Assembly (NCBI GenBank): GCA_016714015.1
Contig: JADJNZ010000004.1
Span: 434,001-498,000 of the forward strand
Direction of reading: 5' to 3'
DNA length: 64,000 bases
Source of the DNA: Gemmatimonadota bacterium
GTDB lineage: Bacteria > Gemmatimonadota > Gemmatimonadetes > Gemmatimonadales > Gemmatimonadaceae
In this document: one piece after another, positions 25,736 to 35,200 of the stretch
Layout: each line of letters starts with the position of its first letter
How positions within the stretch are numbered: position 1 is the stretch's first letter
The notes under the pieces: generated by a model
Told to the model about the DNA's origin: nothing
The model's database searches: none
The model's input: the letters and a program-made list of their open reading frames with translations, nothing else
Translations under genes and position numbers: made by a program

Positions 25736-27976
25736 ATGCCGCTGATCCTCACTGCAGCGATCGCCTGGGTGTTCGGGGCCATGGCCGGCCTCGCGGAGCT
25801 CCCGCTCGCGCGCGTGTCGCTCGTCGGCGCGACCTTCGTCCTGGTCGCGCTCTGGCGAGGCCGGGCGCTCATGCCCGCCGCGTTGGTGCTGCTGGCCCTC
25901 TCGGCAGCCGAACTCGGCCGTGCGCTCGCTGCCGCTGATGCCGCCTGCGCCGCGCGCGCCGTGCAGGGCGGCCCTTGGGTCGCGTCGCTCCGCGCCGCGG
26001 CCGCACCGGGGGCCTTCGTGCCTGCTGAGCTGCGCCGGATCGACGGGCTCGCGCCCTGCCGGGTGCGCGTCGCCGTCGCGGTGCGCAGCGGTGAGGCGCC
26101 CGCAGGGAGCGACGTGCGCATCACGCGCGCGGAGCCGAGCATGAGCGATCGCGGGCTGCTCCTGCGCGAGGCGCGGATCGAACGCTTGCGCGGCCCCGGT
26201 GCGCTCGCCCGCTGGCGGTCCCGCGTCGCCGCGACGCTCGACCGACGCTTCGGCCCCGACGCGCCGATCGTGCGCTCCCTGCTCATCGCCGACGCGCGTG
26301 GCCTCGATCCGGCCCTCCGGGACCGGTACGCCGATGCGGGGCTCGTGCACCTCCTCTCCATCTCCGGACTGCACGTCGCGATCGTCGGGGGCGCGCTGCT
26401 GCTGCTCTTCTCGGCGTTGCGCCTGCGGGCGACCGCGGCCGCCGCCGCGGCGGTGGCGGTCAGCGCACTGTATGTCATCGCGATCGGTGCGCCGCCGCCC
26501 GCCGTGCGCAGCGTGACGCTCTTCGCGGCGACGCAGGCGAGCAAGGCCATCCAGCGTCCCGTCTCGCCGTGGGGGACCTTCGCGCTCGGCGCCCTGCTGC
26601 CGCTCACCGATCTCCGCACCGTGCTCGACCTCGGTTGGCAACTGTCCGTGAGTGGCTATGCGGCCGTGCTCGTCGCCGCACGCGTGGGGAGACGGCTCCC
26701 CGAGTCCTGGGAGGGATGGCGCGGCACGCTCGCCCGCGAGCTCATCGCCGGCGCGTTGACCACGCTCGTGACCGCACCGCTGGTGGCCTGGCACTTCGGC
26801 CGACTCAGCCTGGTCGCGCCGCTGAGCAACCTCGCGGCCGGACCCATCGTGTCCCTGCTGCAACCCGCGCTCTTCCTGGTCATGGTCCTTCCCGACGCCC
26901 TCGGCGCCGCGTTCGTCGTCGACGCGGCGCGGCCGCTGCTCCGCGCGATGGATGCCGTCGCGTCGCTCGCCGCGAGCCTGCCAGGCGCCGCGCTCCCCGT
27001 CGCGCCCACCGCGGTCGCGGCGGCGATCGCGGGCGTCGTCGCGATCGCTGTGCTGGTCGCCGGGTGGAGCCGCCATCCCGCGCGTCCGGCGCTGATCGCG
27101 CTCAGCGGCGTCGCGGTGCTCGCCTGGCGCCCCGATGGCATCGCATTGCCGTGGCACGGCGGCGTCGAACTGCACCTGATCGACGTCGGCCAGGGCGATG
27201 CGATCGCCCTGCGCTCCCCGCGCGGTCGATGGGTGCTCGTCGATGCCGGGCGCAGCTGGTCGTCCGGCGATGCGGGGCGCGCGACCGTCGTGCCGTATCT
27301 CCGTCGTCGCGGCGGAGCGCTCGCACTGCTCGTGCTCACGCACCCGCACGCGGATCACATCGGTGGCGCAGCGAGCGTGCTGCGTGCGCTCGCGCCACCC
27401 GAGCTGCGGGAGTCCGCGTACGTCGAGGGGAGCGTCGGCTACCGCGAGCTGCTCGCGACCGCCGCGGCGATGGGCACGCGCTGGCAGCGGGCCCGCCCGG
27501 GCGAATCCGTGGACATCGATGGCCTCGTGGTCGAGTTCCTCGCGCCGGATTCGGCGTGGACCGCCTCGCTGAATGACCCGAATGAGGCGAGCACGGTGGT
27601 GCGCGCGCGCTACGGGGCGGTGCGTTTCCTCCTCACCGGGGACGCCGAGGCAGGGGAGGAGCGCTGGCTGCTCGATCATGGCGGGAATCTCAGCGCCGAG
27701 GTACTCAAGGTCGGGCACCATGGGTCGTCCACGAGCACCACGCCCGAGTTCCTCGCGGCGGTACGGCCGCGCATCGCGCTCGTGCCGGTCGGGACCGCGA
27801 ACACCTACGGACATCCCAGTCCGGACGTCATGCAGCGCCTGCTCGACGCCGGCGCGACCGTCCTCCGCACGGACCAGCTCGGGACGGTGATCCTGCGCAC
27901 TGACGGCGCCACGCTCGAGGCCGAGGCGGGCGGCGTGCGCTGGCGCGTGGCACGGCCATTGCCCGACATACGGTAG
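25736..27976 (+). CDS. comEC: ComEC/Rec2-type DNA uptake channel
   Basis: ComEC moves single-stranded DNA across the inner membrane during natural transformation. The 746-residue protein has a short N-terminal membrane region, a DUF4131-like part, the Competence domain with LVHLLSISGLHVAIVGG and many membrane segments (about 200-470), and a C-terminal metallo-beta-lactamase-like domain with VGQGDAIAL, HPHADHIGG, LLTGDAE and VGHHGSSTST, all metal-site motifs intact. Length fits fused ComEC. No other com gene is in the window. The start is ATG 25736. Confidence 0.95.
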   Translation: MPLILTAAIAWVFGAMAGLAELPLARVSLVGATFVLVALWRGRALMPAALVLLALSAAELGRALAAADAACAARAVQGGPWVASLRAAAAPGAFVPAELRRIDGLAPCRVRVAVAVRSGEAPAGSDVRITRAEPSMSDRGLLLREARIERLRGPGALARWRSRVAATLDRRFGPDAPIVRSLLIADARGLDPALRDRYADAGLVHLLSISGLHVAIVGGALLLLFSALRLRATAAAAAAVAVSALYVIAIGAPPPAVRSVTLFAATQASKAIQRPVSPWGTFALGALLPLTDLRTVLDLGWQLSVSGYAAVLVAARVGRRLPESWEGWRGTLARELIAGALTTLVTAPLVAWHFGRLSLVAPLSNLAAGPIVSLLQPALFLVMVLPDALGAAFVVDAARPLLRAMDAVASLAASLPGAALPVAPTAVAAAIAGVVAIAVLVAGWSRHPARPALIALSGVAVLAWRPDGIALPWHGGVELHLIDVGQGDAIALRSPRGRWVLVDAGRSWSSGDAGRATVVPYLRRRGGALALLVLTHPHADHIGGAASVLRALAPPELRESAYVEGSVGYRELLATAAAMGTRWQRARPGESVDIDGLVVEFLAPDSAWTASLNDPNEASTVVRARYGAVRFLLTGDAEAGEERWLLDHGGNLSAEVLKVGHHGSSTSTTPEFLAAVRPRIALVPVGTANTYGHPSPDVMQRLLDAGATVLRTDQLGTVILRTDGATLEAEAGGVRWRVARPLPDIR

Positions 27977-27990
27977 CGCGGCCACCTTTC
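27959..27990 (+). promoter_or_regulatory. fbp promoter
   Basis: TTG at 27959-27961 and CACCTTTC at 27983-27990 are 21 bases apart, giving a start site about 30 bases before the fbp GTG. The -33 element is inside the end of comEC. Confidence 0.4.
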
Positions 27991-28024
27991 CCGCGCGGGA
28001 CCCTCGCACCTGGAGCCTCACCCC

Positions 28025-29038
28025 GTGGTCAAGAACACCAGCACGTCGGTCGTCACGATCGAGCGGTTCATCATCGAGCAGGAGCGGATGCACCCGCACG
28101 CCACCGGCGCGCTGTCGGGCATCCTCCAGGACCTCGCGCTGTCGGCCAAGATGATCGCCAGCAAGGTGCGCCTCGCGGGCCTCGTGGACGTCCTCGGCGA
28201 GCACGGCACCGACAACGTGCAGGGCGAGGCGCAGAAGAAGCTCGACGTGATCTCCAACGAGATCATCGTGAAGGCGTTGGACCACGGCGGCCGCCTCTGC
28301 GCGATGGCCTCGGAGGAGGAGGAGGGGATCATCCCGATCCCCGACCAGTTCAAGAAGGGCAACTACGTGCTGCTCTTCGATCCGCTCGACGGGTCATCCA
28401 ACATCGACGTGAACGTCCCCGTCGGCACGATCTTCTCGGTCCTGCGTCGCGTGACCAAGGGGCACGGCGCCGGCACCACCGAGGACATGCTCCAGCCGGG
28501 CCTCAAGCAGGTGGCCGCCGGGTACGTGATCTACGGATCGAGCACCATGATGGTCTACACGACGGGGCAGGGCGCGCACGGCTTCACGCTCGATCCGTCG
28601 ATCGGCGAGTTCCTCCTCTCGCATCCCGACATCCGCACGCCGGCGCACGGCCGCTACCTCTCCGTGAACGAGGCGTACGAGCAGCATTGGGACGACAACG
28701 TGCGCGCGCTCATCCGGCGCTATCGCGGCATGGATGGCAAACGGGATGCGATGAACGTGCGCTACGTCGGGTCGCTCGTCGCCGACTTCCACCGCAACCT
28801 CCTCGGTGGCGGGCTCTTCGCGTATCCGGCCAACGCGAAGGCGAAGACCGGCAAGCTACGGCTCCTCTACGAGTGCAATCCGCTCGCGTGGATCTGCGAG
28901 CAGGCCGGCGGCGCGGCGATCGACGGCCAGCGCCGCATCCTCGATGTGCAGCCGACCGAGCTCCACCAGCGGTCCCCGTACTACATCGGCTCCAAGGCGG
29001 ACGTGGAGATCGCGCGCGAGATGCTCGCGCCGCGCTGA
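28025..29038 (+). CDS. fbp: Fructose-1,6-bisphosphatase, class I
   Basis: The gluconeogenic enzyme hydrolyses fructose-1,6-bisphosphate. The 337-residue protein carries the class I signatures GDVQKK-like NVQGEAQKKLDV, ASEEEEG, the metal/phosphate motif FDPLDGSSNIDVNVPVGTIF, and GGLFAYP with KLRLLYECNPLAWICEQAGG near the substrate site. Length is typical. The start is GTG 28025. The mutase gene follows after 25 bases; fbp and the mutase both serve flow of carbon from propionyl/succinyl units to sugars, though joint transcription is not certain. Confidence 0.97.
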   Translation: MVKNTSTSVVTIERFIIEQERMHPHATGALSGILQDLALSAKMIASKVRLAGLVDVLGEHGTDNVQGEAQKKLDVISNEIIVKALDHGGRLCAMASEEEEGIIPIPDQFKKGNYVLLFDPLDGSSNIDVNVPVGTIFSVLRRVTKGHGAGTTEDMLQPGLKQVAAGYVIYGSSTMMVYTTGQGAHGFTLDPSIGEFLLSHPDIRTPAHGRYLSVNEAYEQHWDDNVRALIRRYRGMDGKRDAMNVRYVGSLVADFHRNLLGGGLFAYPANAKAKTGKLRLLYECNPLAWICEQAGGAAIDGQRRILDVQPTELHQRSPYYIGSKADVEIAREMLAPR

Positions 29039-29063
29039 CGTCGCCGTTCCCCTCGCCCCCCTC

Positions 29064-30668
<1,605 letters not shown>

Positions 30669-30699
30669 TTGCCGCCGGACGGTCCGCCCCTGACATTCA
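30669..30699 (+). promoter_or_regulatory. Possible promoter of the zinc-ribbon array
   Basis: TTG at 30669-30671 and GACATTCA at 30692-30699 are 20 bases apart. The ATG at 30706 is 6 bases past the box, so the message would be leaderless or nearly so. Confidence 0.4.
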
Positions 30700-30705
30700 A
30701 GGGCG

Positions 30706-31731
30706 ATGTACTCGACCTGCACCTTCTGTCACGCCCCACTCGGCACGAACGAGGCGATCGAGGTCTTCCCGGTCGGCCGACGCCTCGCGTTCGACTCGGC
30801 CAAGGGGAGACTGTGGGTCGTGTGCGCGGCGTGCCGGCAATGGAACCTCTCCCCGCTCGATGAGCGCTGGGACGCGATCGAGTCGGCGGAGCGGTCGTAC
30901 CGGGACACCAAGCTGCGTGTGGCGACCGACCAGATGGGGATGGCCCGGCTGCGAGATGGGACCGAACTCATCCGGATCGGTGCGCCGCTTCGACCGGAGT
31001 TCGCAGCCTGGCGATACGGGGACCGATTCGCGCTGCGCTTGCGGCGGTACGCGGTGCGGTCGACCATCCTCGTGACGGGACTCACCGCCCTCACCGCGTT
31101 CGGGTGGACGGTCAGCGCGGGGGTCGTCGCGATCCCATGGAATCTCCACTCGCACTTCATGATCCGCGCCGGGCGGAAACGTGTCATCGCGCGATGGGAG
31201 GACACCTCCGGCCCGATGACCTTCACGCACTGGGGCGCGCGTGCGGCGCGGATCTGGTTCGATGACCGATCGCCGCACGGCTGGCGGCTCACGGTCCCGG
31301 GGCTGCGCGCGAGCGTGCCGGTGGGGAAGTTCGGGGAGAAGTCGGACGGCAACGAACCGCCGATACATCTCTGCGGTGCGGACGCGATCGAACTCGCGCG
31401 TCGCCTCCTTCCGCACATCAACGTCTCCGGCGGGCGCCGGAACACCGTCGGAGGTGCGGTCGCGCTCCTCGAGGAGTCGGGGGACGTGCACGGTACCTTC
31501 CTCCGCGCGGCCTGCGTCCGCGTGGACCCGTTCCTCGGCTCGCTCCCGGCGGAGATGCGCCTCGCGCTCGAGATGGCGACGCATGAGGACATCGAACGAC
31601 GCGCGCTCGAGGGAGAGCTTGGCGCACTCGAGGCCTCGTGGCGCGAGGCGGAGGAGGTCGCCGCCATCGCCGATGCGCTCACGCTCCCCGAGTGGGTCGC
31701 GTCCCGTCTCGATCGGCTCTCGGGTCGCTGA
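30706..31731 (+). CDS. Tandem zinc-ribbon/membrane family protein, copy 1
   Basis: The 341-residue protein is not a family I recognise. It opens with a four-Cys ribbon: Cys5/Cys8 in MYSTCTFCHAPLG and Cys40/Cys43 in VVCAACRQWNLSP. A conserved stretch follows (DERWDAIE, ARLRDGTELIRIG, RPEFAAWRYG), then one or two membrane segments at about 115-150 (RSTILVTGLTALTAFGW), a globular domain with HGWRLTVPGLRA and ARRLLPHIN..GGRRNTV, and an acidic helical tail (RLALEMATHEDIERRALEGE, EEVAAIADALTLPEW). There is no signal peptide, so the ribbon is probably cytoplasmic. Three further copies follow head to tail with 2-14 base gaps. Function is unknown. Confidence 0.85.
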   Translation: MYSTCTFCHAPLGTNEAIEVFPVGRRLAFDSAKGRLWVVCAACRQWNLSPLDERWDAIESAERSYRDTKLRVATDQMGMARLRDGTELIRIGAPLRPEFAAWRYGDRFALRLRRYAVRSTILVTGLTALTAFGWTVSAGVVAIPWNLHSHFMIRAGRKRVIARWEDTSGPMTFTHWGARAARIWFDDRSPHGWRLTVPGLRASVPVGKFGEKSDGNEPPIHLCGADAIELARRLLPHINVSGGRRNTVGGAVALLEESGDVHGTFLRAACVRVDPFLGSLPAEMRLALEMATHEDIERRALEGELGALEASWREAEEVAAIADALTLPEWVASRLDRLSGR

Positions 31732-31734
31732 GCG

Positions 31735-32713
31735 ATGTACGCCACCTGCATCACGTGTCACGCCCCGCTCGGCGCCAACGAGATGCTCGAGCGCTTCCCG
31801 GTCGGGCGCAAGCTCGCGATCGATGCGGCGAAGGGGCGCCTTTGGGCCGTGTGCCGCGCGTGCAAGCAGTGGAACCTCTCGCCGCTCGATGAGCGCTGGG
31901 AGGCCATCGAGGAGGGTGAGCGCCTCTTTCGCGACTCGCGCCTGCGCGCGTCCACCGAGAACATCGGGCTGGCGCGCCTCAAGGACGGGACGGAGCTCAT
32001 CCGGGTGGGCGATCCCCAGCGTCCCGAGTTCGCGGCCTGGCGCTACGGGGAGCGCTTCACGCGACGATGGGCGATCCGGGGTCCCGCCACGGCGGTCGGC
32101 GGCGGCCTGGTGATGGTGACCAAGGCCGTTGGCGTGACGGGGATGATCCAGTTCGCGACCCTCCCGCTGATCGGGCTCGTTGCCCTCACCGCGGCGCCGA
32201 GCTGGTCAACATGACCCGCAAGGTCGCCGACCTCGAGTTGCCGACGGGAGGACTTGCGCGGTTGACCCAGGAGCATGTCAACACGATGCGCATCCTCCGC
32301 GACCCGGACGAGTCGGGCGGGTGGCACCTGCGCGTTCGTCACGCGCCGCTCGTCGGCGGTCGCGCGTTCTTCAATCCGCGTGACCCCGAGCTCGTGGTGC
32401 GCGGTGCCGGTTCAAACTGGCGAGTCGGCTCGATCCCGCGAGCAAGCGGACCGAGCGCGGCGAGGCGCCGGGGGACATGCCCGTTCACGACGGCGAGGAC
32501 AGATTCGCCTCGCCGTTCGCGAGGAGCGGTGCGGCGATGCGGCTTGCCGTGGAGATGGCCGCGCACGAGGAGCAGGAGCGCGCACTGCTCGCCGGGGAAC
32601 TCACCGATCTCGAGGCGCAGTGGAAGGAGGCCGAGGAGATCGCGGCGATCGCCGACGGCCTCACGCTCCCGCCGGCCGTCCTGGCGCAACTCGAACGCCT
32701 CCGGCTCCGCTGA
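31735..32713 (+). pseudogene. Broken copy 2 of the zinc-ribbon family
   Basis: The first 159 residues (31735-32214) keep the ribbon (CITCHAPLG, CRACKQWNLSP) and the EFAAWRYG stretch but stop inside the membrane region. Family sequence resumes in the next frame from 32211 (ESGGWHLRVRHAPLVGG, DPELVVRG), then in a third frame from about 32477 (RLAVEMAAHEEQERALLAGE, EEIAAIADGLTLP). Both shifts go the same way, and the RRNTV stretch of the globular domain is missing, so this copy is 47-83 bases shorter than the others. The stop at 32212 overlaps an ATG (ATGA), so the pieces could be made as separate peptides, but decay is the simpler reading. Sequencing error could explain the shifts but not the deletion. 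Confidence 0.75.
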
Positions 32714-32716
32714 GCC

Positions 32717-33754
32717 ATGTACTCGACCTGCACCTTCTGCCACGCCACGCTCGGCGGGAACGAGATGCTCGAGGCGTTCCCCGTCGGCCGTCGCCTCGCG
32801 TTCGACGCCGCGAAGGGGCGTCTCTGGGTCGTCTGCCCGAGCTGCCGGCAGTGGAACCTCTCGCCGCTCGACGAACGATGGGAGGCGATCGAGGCGGCGG
32901 AGCGGCTCTACCGGGACACGAAGCTGCGCGCGGCGACGGAACAGGTGGGCCTCGCGCGCCTGCGCGACGGGAGCGAGTTGATCCGCATCGGGGCGCCGTT
33001 GCGCCCCGAGTTCGCGGCCTGGCGATACGGCGAGCGCTTCACCACGCGATGGCGGCGATACACCGCGCTCTCCGCGGTCTTCGGCGGCGGTGCTCTCCTC
33101 GTCAGCCCGCTCGCGGGGCTGGGGTTCTCCATGTTGCCGTACTACGGGGTGGGCATCGTGAAGCGCGCGATCGACAAGCGGCGCGTGATCGCGCGCGCGA
33201 GCGACGAGAAGGGCGGGGTCGCCTTCACCCTCGCCGATGCGCGGCTCGCGCGGGTCTTCACCGCCCCCGACGAACCGCTGGGCTGGGCCCTCAGCGTCCC
33301 CGGGCTTCGCGTGCCGACCGCGGTGGGACGCTTCCTGCCGCTCAACCCCGACTTCGCGCCCCGCGTGACGCTACGCGGTGACGCCGCGCTCGACGTCGTC
33401 CGCCGGATCATCCCGCACGTCAACGAGGCGGGGGCGCGCCGCAACACCGTACAGGAGGCGGTACGGGTCCTCGAGGAGACCGGCGCGATGCGCGAGACCT
33501 TCGCGCGCGCCGCGCAGACGATCGGTCGGGACGGGTCGGGGGATCCGTCGCGCGATCTCCAGGCGCTCCCGCCCTCGATGCGACTCGCGCTGGAGATGGC
33601 CGCGCACGAGGACGTCGAGCGACGCGCGCTCGAGGGCGAACTCGCCGCGCTGGAGGCGGAGTGGAAGGCGGCCGAGGAGATCGCGGCGATCGCCGACACG
33701 CTGACGCTGCCGGAATGGATGGCGGATCGGTTGGGGCGATTCGGGCGGGGCTGA
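32717..33754 (+). CDS. Tandem zinc-ribbon/membrane family protein, copy 3
   Basis: The 345-residue protein is closest to copy 1. Cysteines sit at 5, 8, 40 and 43 (STCTFCHATLG, VVCPSCRQWNLSP), the two membrane-like segments lie at about 115-150 (LSAVFGGGALLVSPLAGLGF), and the globular part has LGWALSVPGLRVPTAVG, RRIIPHVNEAGARRNTVQE and an acidic tail (RLALEMAAHEDVERRALEGE, AEEIAAIADTLTLPEWM). The C-terminal helix is nearly identical to copies 1 and 4, while the membrane segments differ in sequence, suggesting the ends are under constraint and the middle is free to change. It starts 3 bases after the end of broken copy 2. Confidence 0.85.
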   Translation: MYSTCTFCHATLGGNEMLEAFPVGRRLAFDAAKGRLWVVCPSCRQWNLSPLDERWEAIEAAERLYRDTKLRAATEQVGLARLRDGSELIRIGAPLRPEFAAWRYGERFTTRWRRYTALSAVFGGGALLVSPLAGLGFSMLPYYGVGIVKRAIDKRRVIARASDEKGGVAFTLADARLARVFTAPDEPLGWALSVPGLRVPTAVGRFLPLNPDFAPRVTLRGDAALDVVRRIIPHVNEAGARRNTVQEAVRVLEETGAMRETFARAAQTIGRDGSGDPSRDLQALPPSMRLALEMAAHEDVERRALEGELAALEAEWKAAEEIAAIADTLTLPEWMADRLGRFGRG

Positions 33755-33765
33755 GGGTACCTTTC
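33731..33765 (+). promoter_or_regulatory. Possible promoter of zinc-ribbon copy 4
   Basis: TACCTTTC at 33758-33765 is one base from TAnnTTTG, and TTG at 33731-33733 lies 24 bases upstream, longer than the other cases. The ATG at 33769 is 3 bases after the box, so translation would be leaderless. Copy 4 may thus be expressed separately from copies 1-3. Confidence 0.4.
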
Positions 33766-33768
33766 CGT

Positions 33769-34830
33769 ATGTACACGACCTGCATCTTCTGTCATGCCCC
33801 TCTCGGGTCGAACGAGGCGCTCGAGCACTTCCCGGTCGGGCGCCGCCTGGCTTTCGATGCGGAGAAAGGCCGCCTCTGGGCCGTCTGTCGCGTCTGCAAA
33901 CAGTGGAACCTCACACCGCTCGAGGAGCGCTGGGAGGCGATCGAGGACGCGGAACGGGCGTTTCGCGGGACGCCGCTCCGCGTCTCGACGGCGAACGTGG
34001 CGCTCACCCGGCTCGGCGACGGCACGGAGCTCATCCGCATCGGCGCCGCGTTGCGTCCGGAACTCGCGGCGTGGCGCTACGGGCCGCGATTCGCCACCCG
34101 GTATCGGCGCTACGTCGCGATCGGTGCCGCCGGCGTCAGCCTCTCCGTCGGCTATCTCATCGCCGGTCCCGTGCTCGGACTCGTCGCCGTTGGCGGCGCG
34201 TGGGGACTGCCGCTCAACATGTTCAACCTCGCGATGCTGGTGGATCGCGCCCGACGTGTCGTGCTGCGTTCGTCAGACGCACAGGGGACGTTCGTCGCGA
34301 CGCCGTGGCACCTCGCGACCGCGCAGGTTGTGCCGCTGGCCGACGATCCACTCGGGTGGGGACTGAACCTCGCGGTGCAGCGGATCGATGCGCCGGTCGG
34401 GTCGCGGAAGGGCGCGTACTCGACGAGTGACCCGCGGGTCCTGCTCACGGGTGAGGCGGCCATCGCCGCCGCACGGATCGCCCTCCCGTCGGTGAACCAT
34501 CACGGAGGGGGGCGGGCATCGGTGGATGGGGCCGTACGATTCCTCGAGGCCGCCGGCTCGCCAGAGCAGGTCTTCCGGACGGCTGCCGATGCGAGCCGCC
34601 GCCTCGGTCTGGACGACAAGGCGTCCTGGCTCTCGCGCCTGCCCGTGGAGACGCGGATCGCGCTCGAGATGGCCGCGCACGAGGAACAGGAGCGGCAGGC
34701 CGCGGAGGGCGAACTCGCCGAGCTGGAGGCGGCGTGGCGGGCGGCGGAGGAGGTCGCGGCGATCGCGGACTCCCTGACGCTCCCGGATCGGGTGCTCACG
34801 CGACTTGAACGGCTCGGTCGCCGGGTCTAA
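33769..34830 (+). CDS. Tandem zinc-ribbon/membrane family protein, copy 4
   Basis: The 353-residue protein is the longest and most diverged member. It keeps Cys5/8/40/43 (TTCIFCHAPLG, AVCRVCKQWNLTP), LEERWEAIEDAERAF, GDGTELIRIG and the AAWRYG stretch. Its membrane segments (about 118-160) are longer and more hydrophobic (GVSLSVGYLIAGPVLGL, GLPLNMFNLAMLV), and the globular part reads LGWGLNLAVQRIDAPVG with GGGRASVDGAV in place of RRNTV. The acidic tail is conserved (RIALEMAAHEEQERQAAEGE). ATG 33769 is chosen by alignment with the other copies; the open frame extends 36 codons upstream. Confidence 0.85.
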   Translation: MYTTCIFCHAPLGSNEALEHFPVGRRLAFDAEKGRLWAVCRVCKQWNLTPLEERWEAIEDAERAFRGTPLRVSTANVALTRLGDGTELIRIGAALRPELAAWRYGPRFATRYRRYVAIGAAGVSLSVGYLIAGPVLGLVAVGGAWGLPLNMFNLAMLVDRARRVVLRSSDAQGTFVATPWHLATAQVVPLADDPLGWGLNLAVQRIDAPVGSRKGAYSTSDPRVLLTGEAAIAAARIALPSVNHHGGGRASVDGAVRFLEAAGSPEQVFRTAADASRRLGLDDKASWLSRLPVETRIALEMAAHEEQERQAAEGELAELEAAWRAAEEVAAIADSLTLPDRVLTRLERLGRRV

Positions 34831-34835
34831 CTTTA
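34805..34835 (+). promoter_or_regulatory. Promoter of the FmdB-argS unit
   Basis: TTG at 34805-34807 and TAACTTTA at 34828-34835, 20 bases apart, form one of the best matches in the window. The expected start site is about 25 bases before the FmdB ATG. The -33 element lies in the end of zinc-ribbon copy 4. Confidence 0.5.
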
Positions 34836-34867
34836 ACGGGCTACGCCATTTACGCCTGACGAGCCCG

Positions 34868-35200
34868 ATGCCGACCTACGAGTACCGCTGCCCCGACGGG
34901 CACGATTTCGAGAAGTTCACGCAGAAGATCAGCAACGCGCAGTCGGAGCTCCCGTGCCCGACCTGCGGCAAGGTCGCGCCGCGGCGCATGTCGGCTGGTG
35001 GCGGCCTGCTCTTCAAGGGGTCGGGGTTCTACATCACCGACTACGGGAAGGACGGCAAGAAGGATCAGCGCGCGGCCACCAAGACCGAGGGGGCGGCGAG
35101 CCCGCCGACGCCGGCCGCGACGACGTCCGCGACCGCGAGCACGCCGGCACCCGCCGCCGCGCCCGCCCCGAGTTCGTCGAAGCCAGGCTCCGACGCGTGA
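34868..35200 (+). CDS. FmdB-type zinc-ribbon protein
   Basis: The 110-residue protein begins with the family signature MPTYEYRC and has CPTCGK at 31-36, then a GGGLLFKGSGFYITDY stretch and an Ala/Pro/Thr-rich disordered tail. The first half-site reads RCPDGHDFE, with His in place of the usual second Cys, a variant that can still hold zinc. FmdB-type proteins are putative regulators of unknown target. ATG 34868 fits the signature; its stop overlaps the argS start (GTGA). It directly follows the four zinc-ribbon genes but shares no sequence with them. Confidence 0.85.
   Translation: MPTYEYRCPDGHDFEKFTQKISNAQSELPCPTCGKVAPRRMSAGGGLLFKGSGFYITDYGKDGKKDQRAATKTEGAASPPTPAATTSATASTPAPAAAPAPSSSKPGSDA

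Noticed and set aside
25556..28285. 909-residue open frame on the minus strand opposite comEC
   Set aside because: Composition is Arg/Ala/Gly/His-rich shadow sequence with no domain; comEC on the other strand is unmistakable.
32211..32713. Selenocysteine readthrough at the TGA of zinc-ribbon copy 2
   Set aside because: Sequence after the TGA in the same frame is not family-like; the family sequence continues in another frame.
30706..34830. CxxCH in the zinc-ribbon array as cytochrome c haem sites
   Set aside because: No signal peptide, and each protein has a matching second CxxC at 40-43, which fits a zinc ribbon better.
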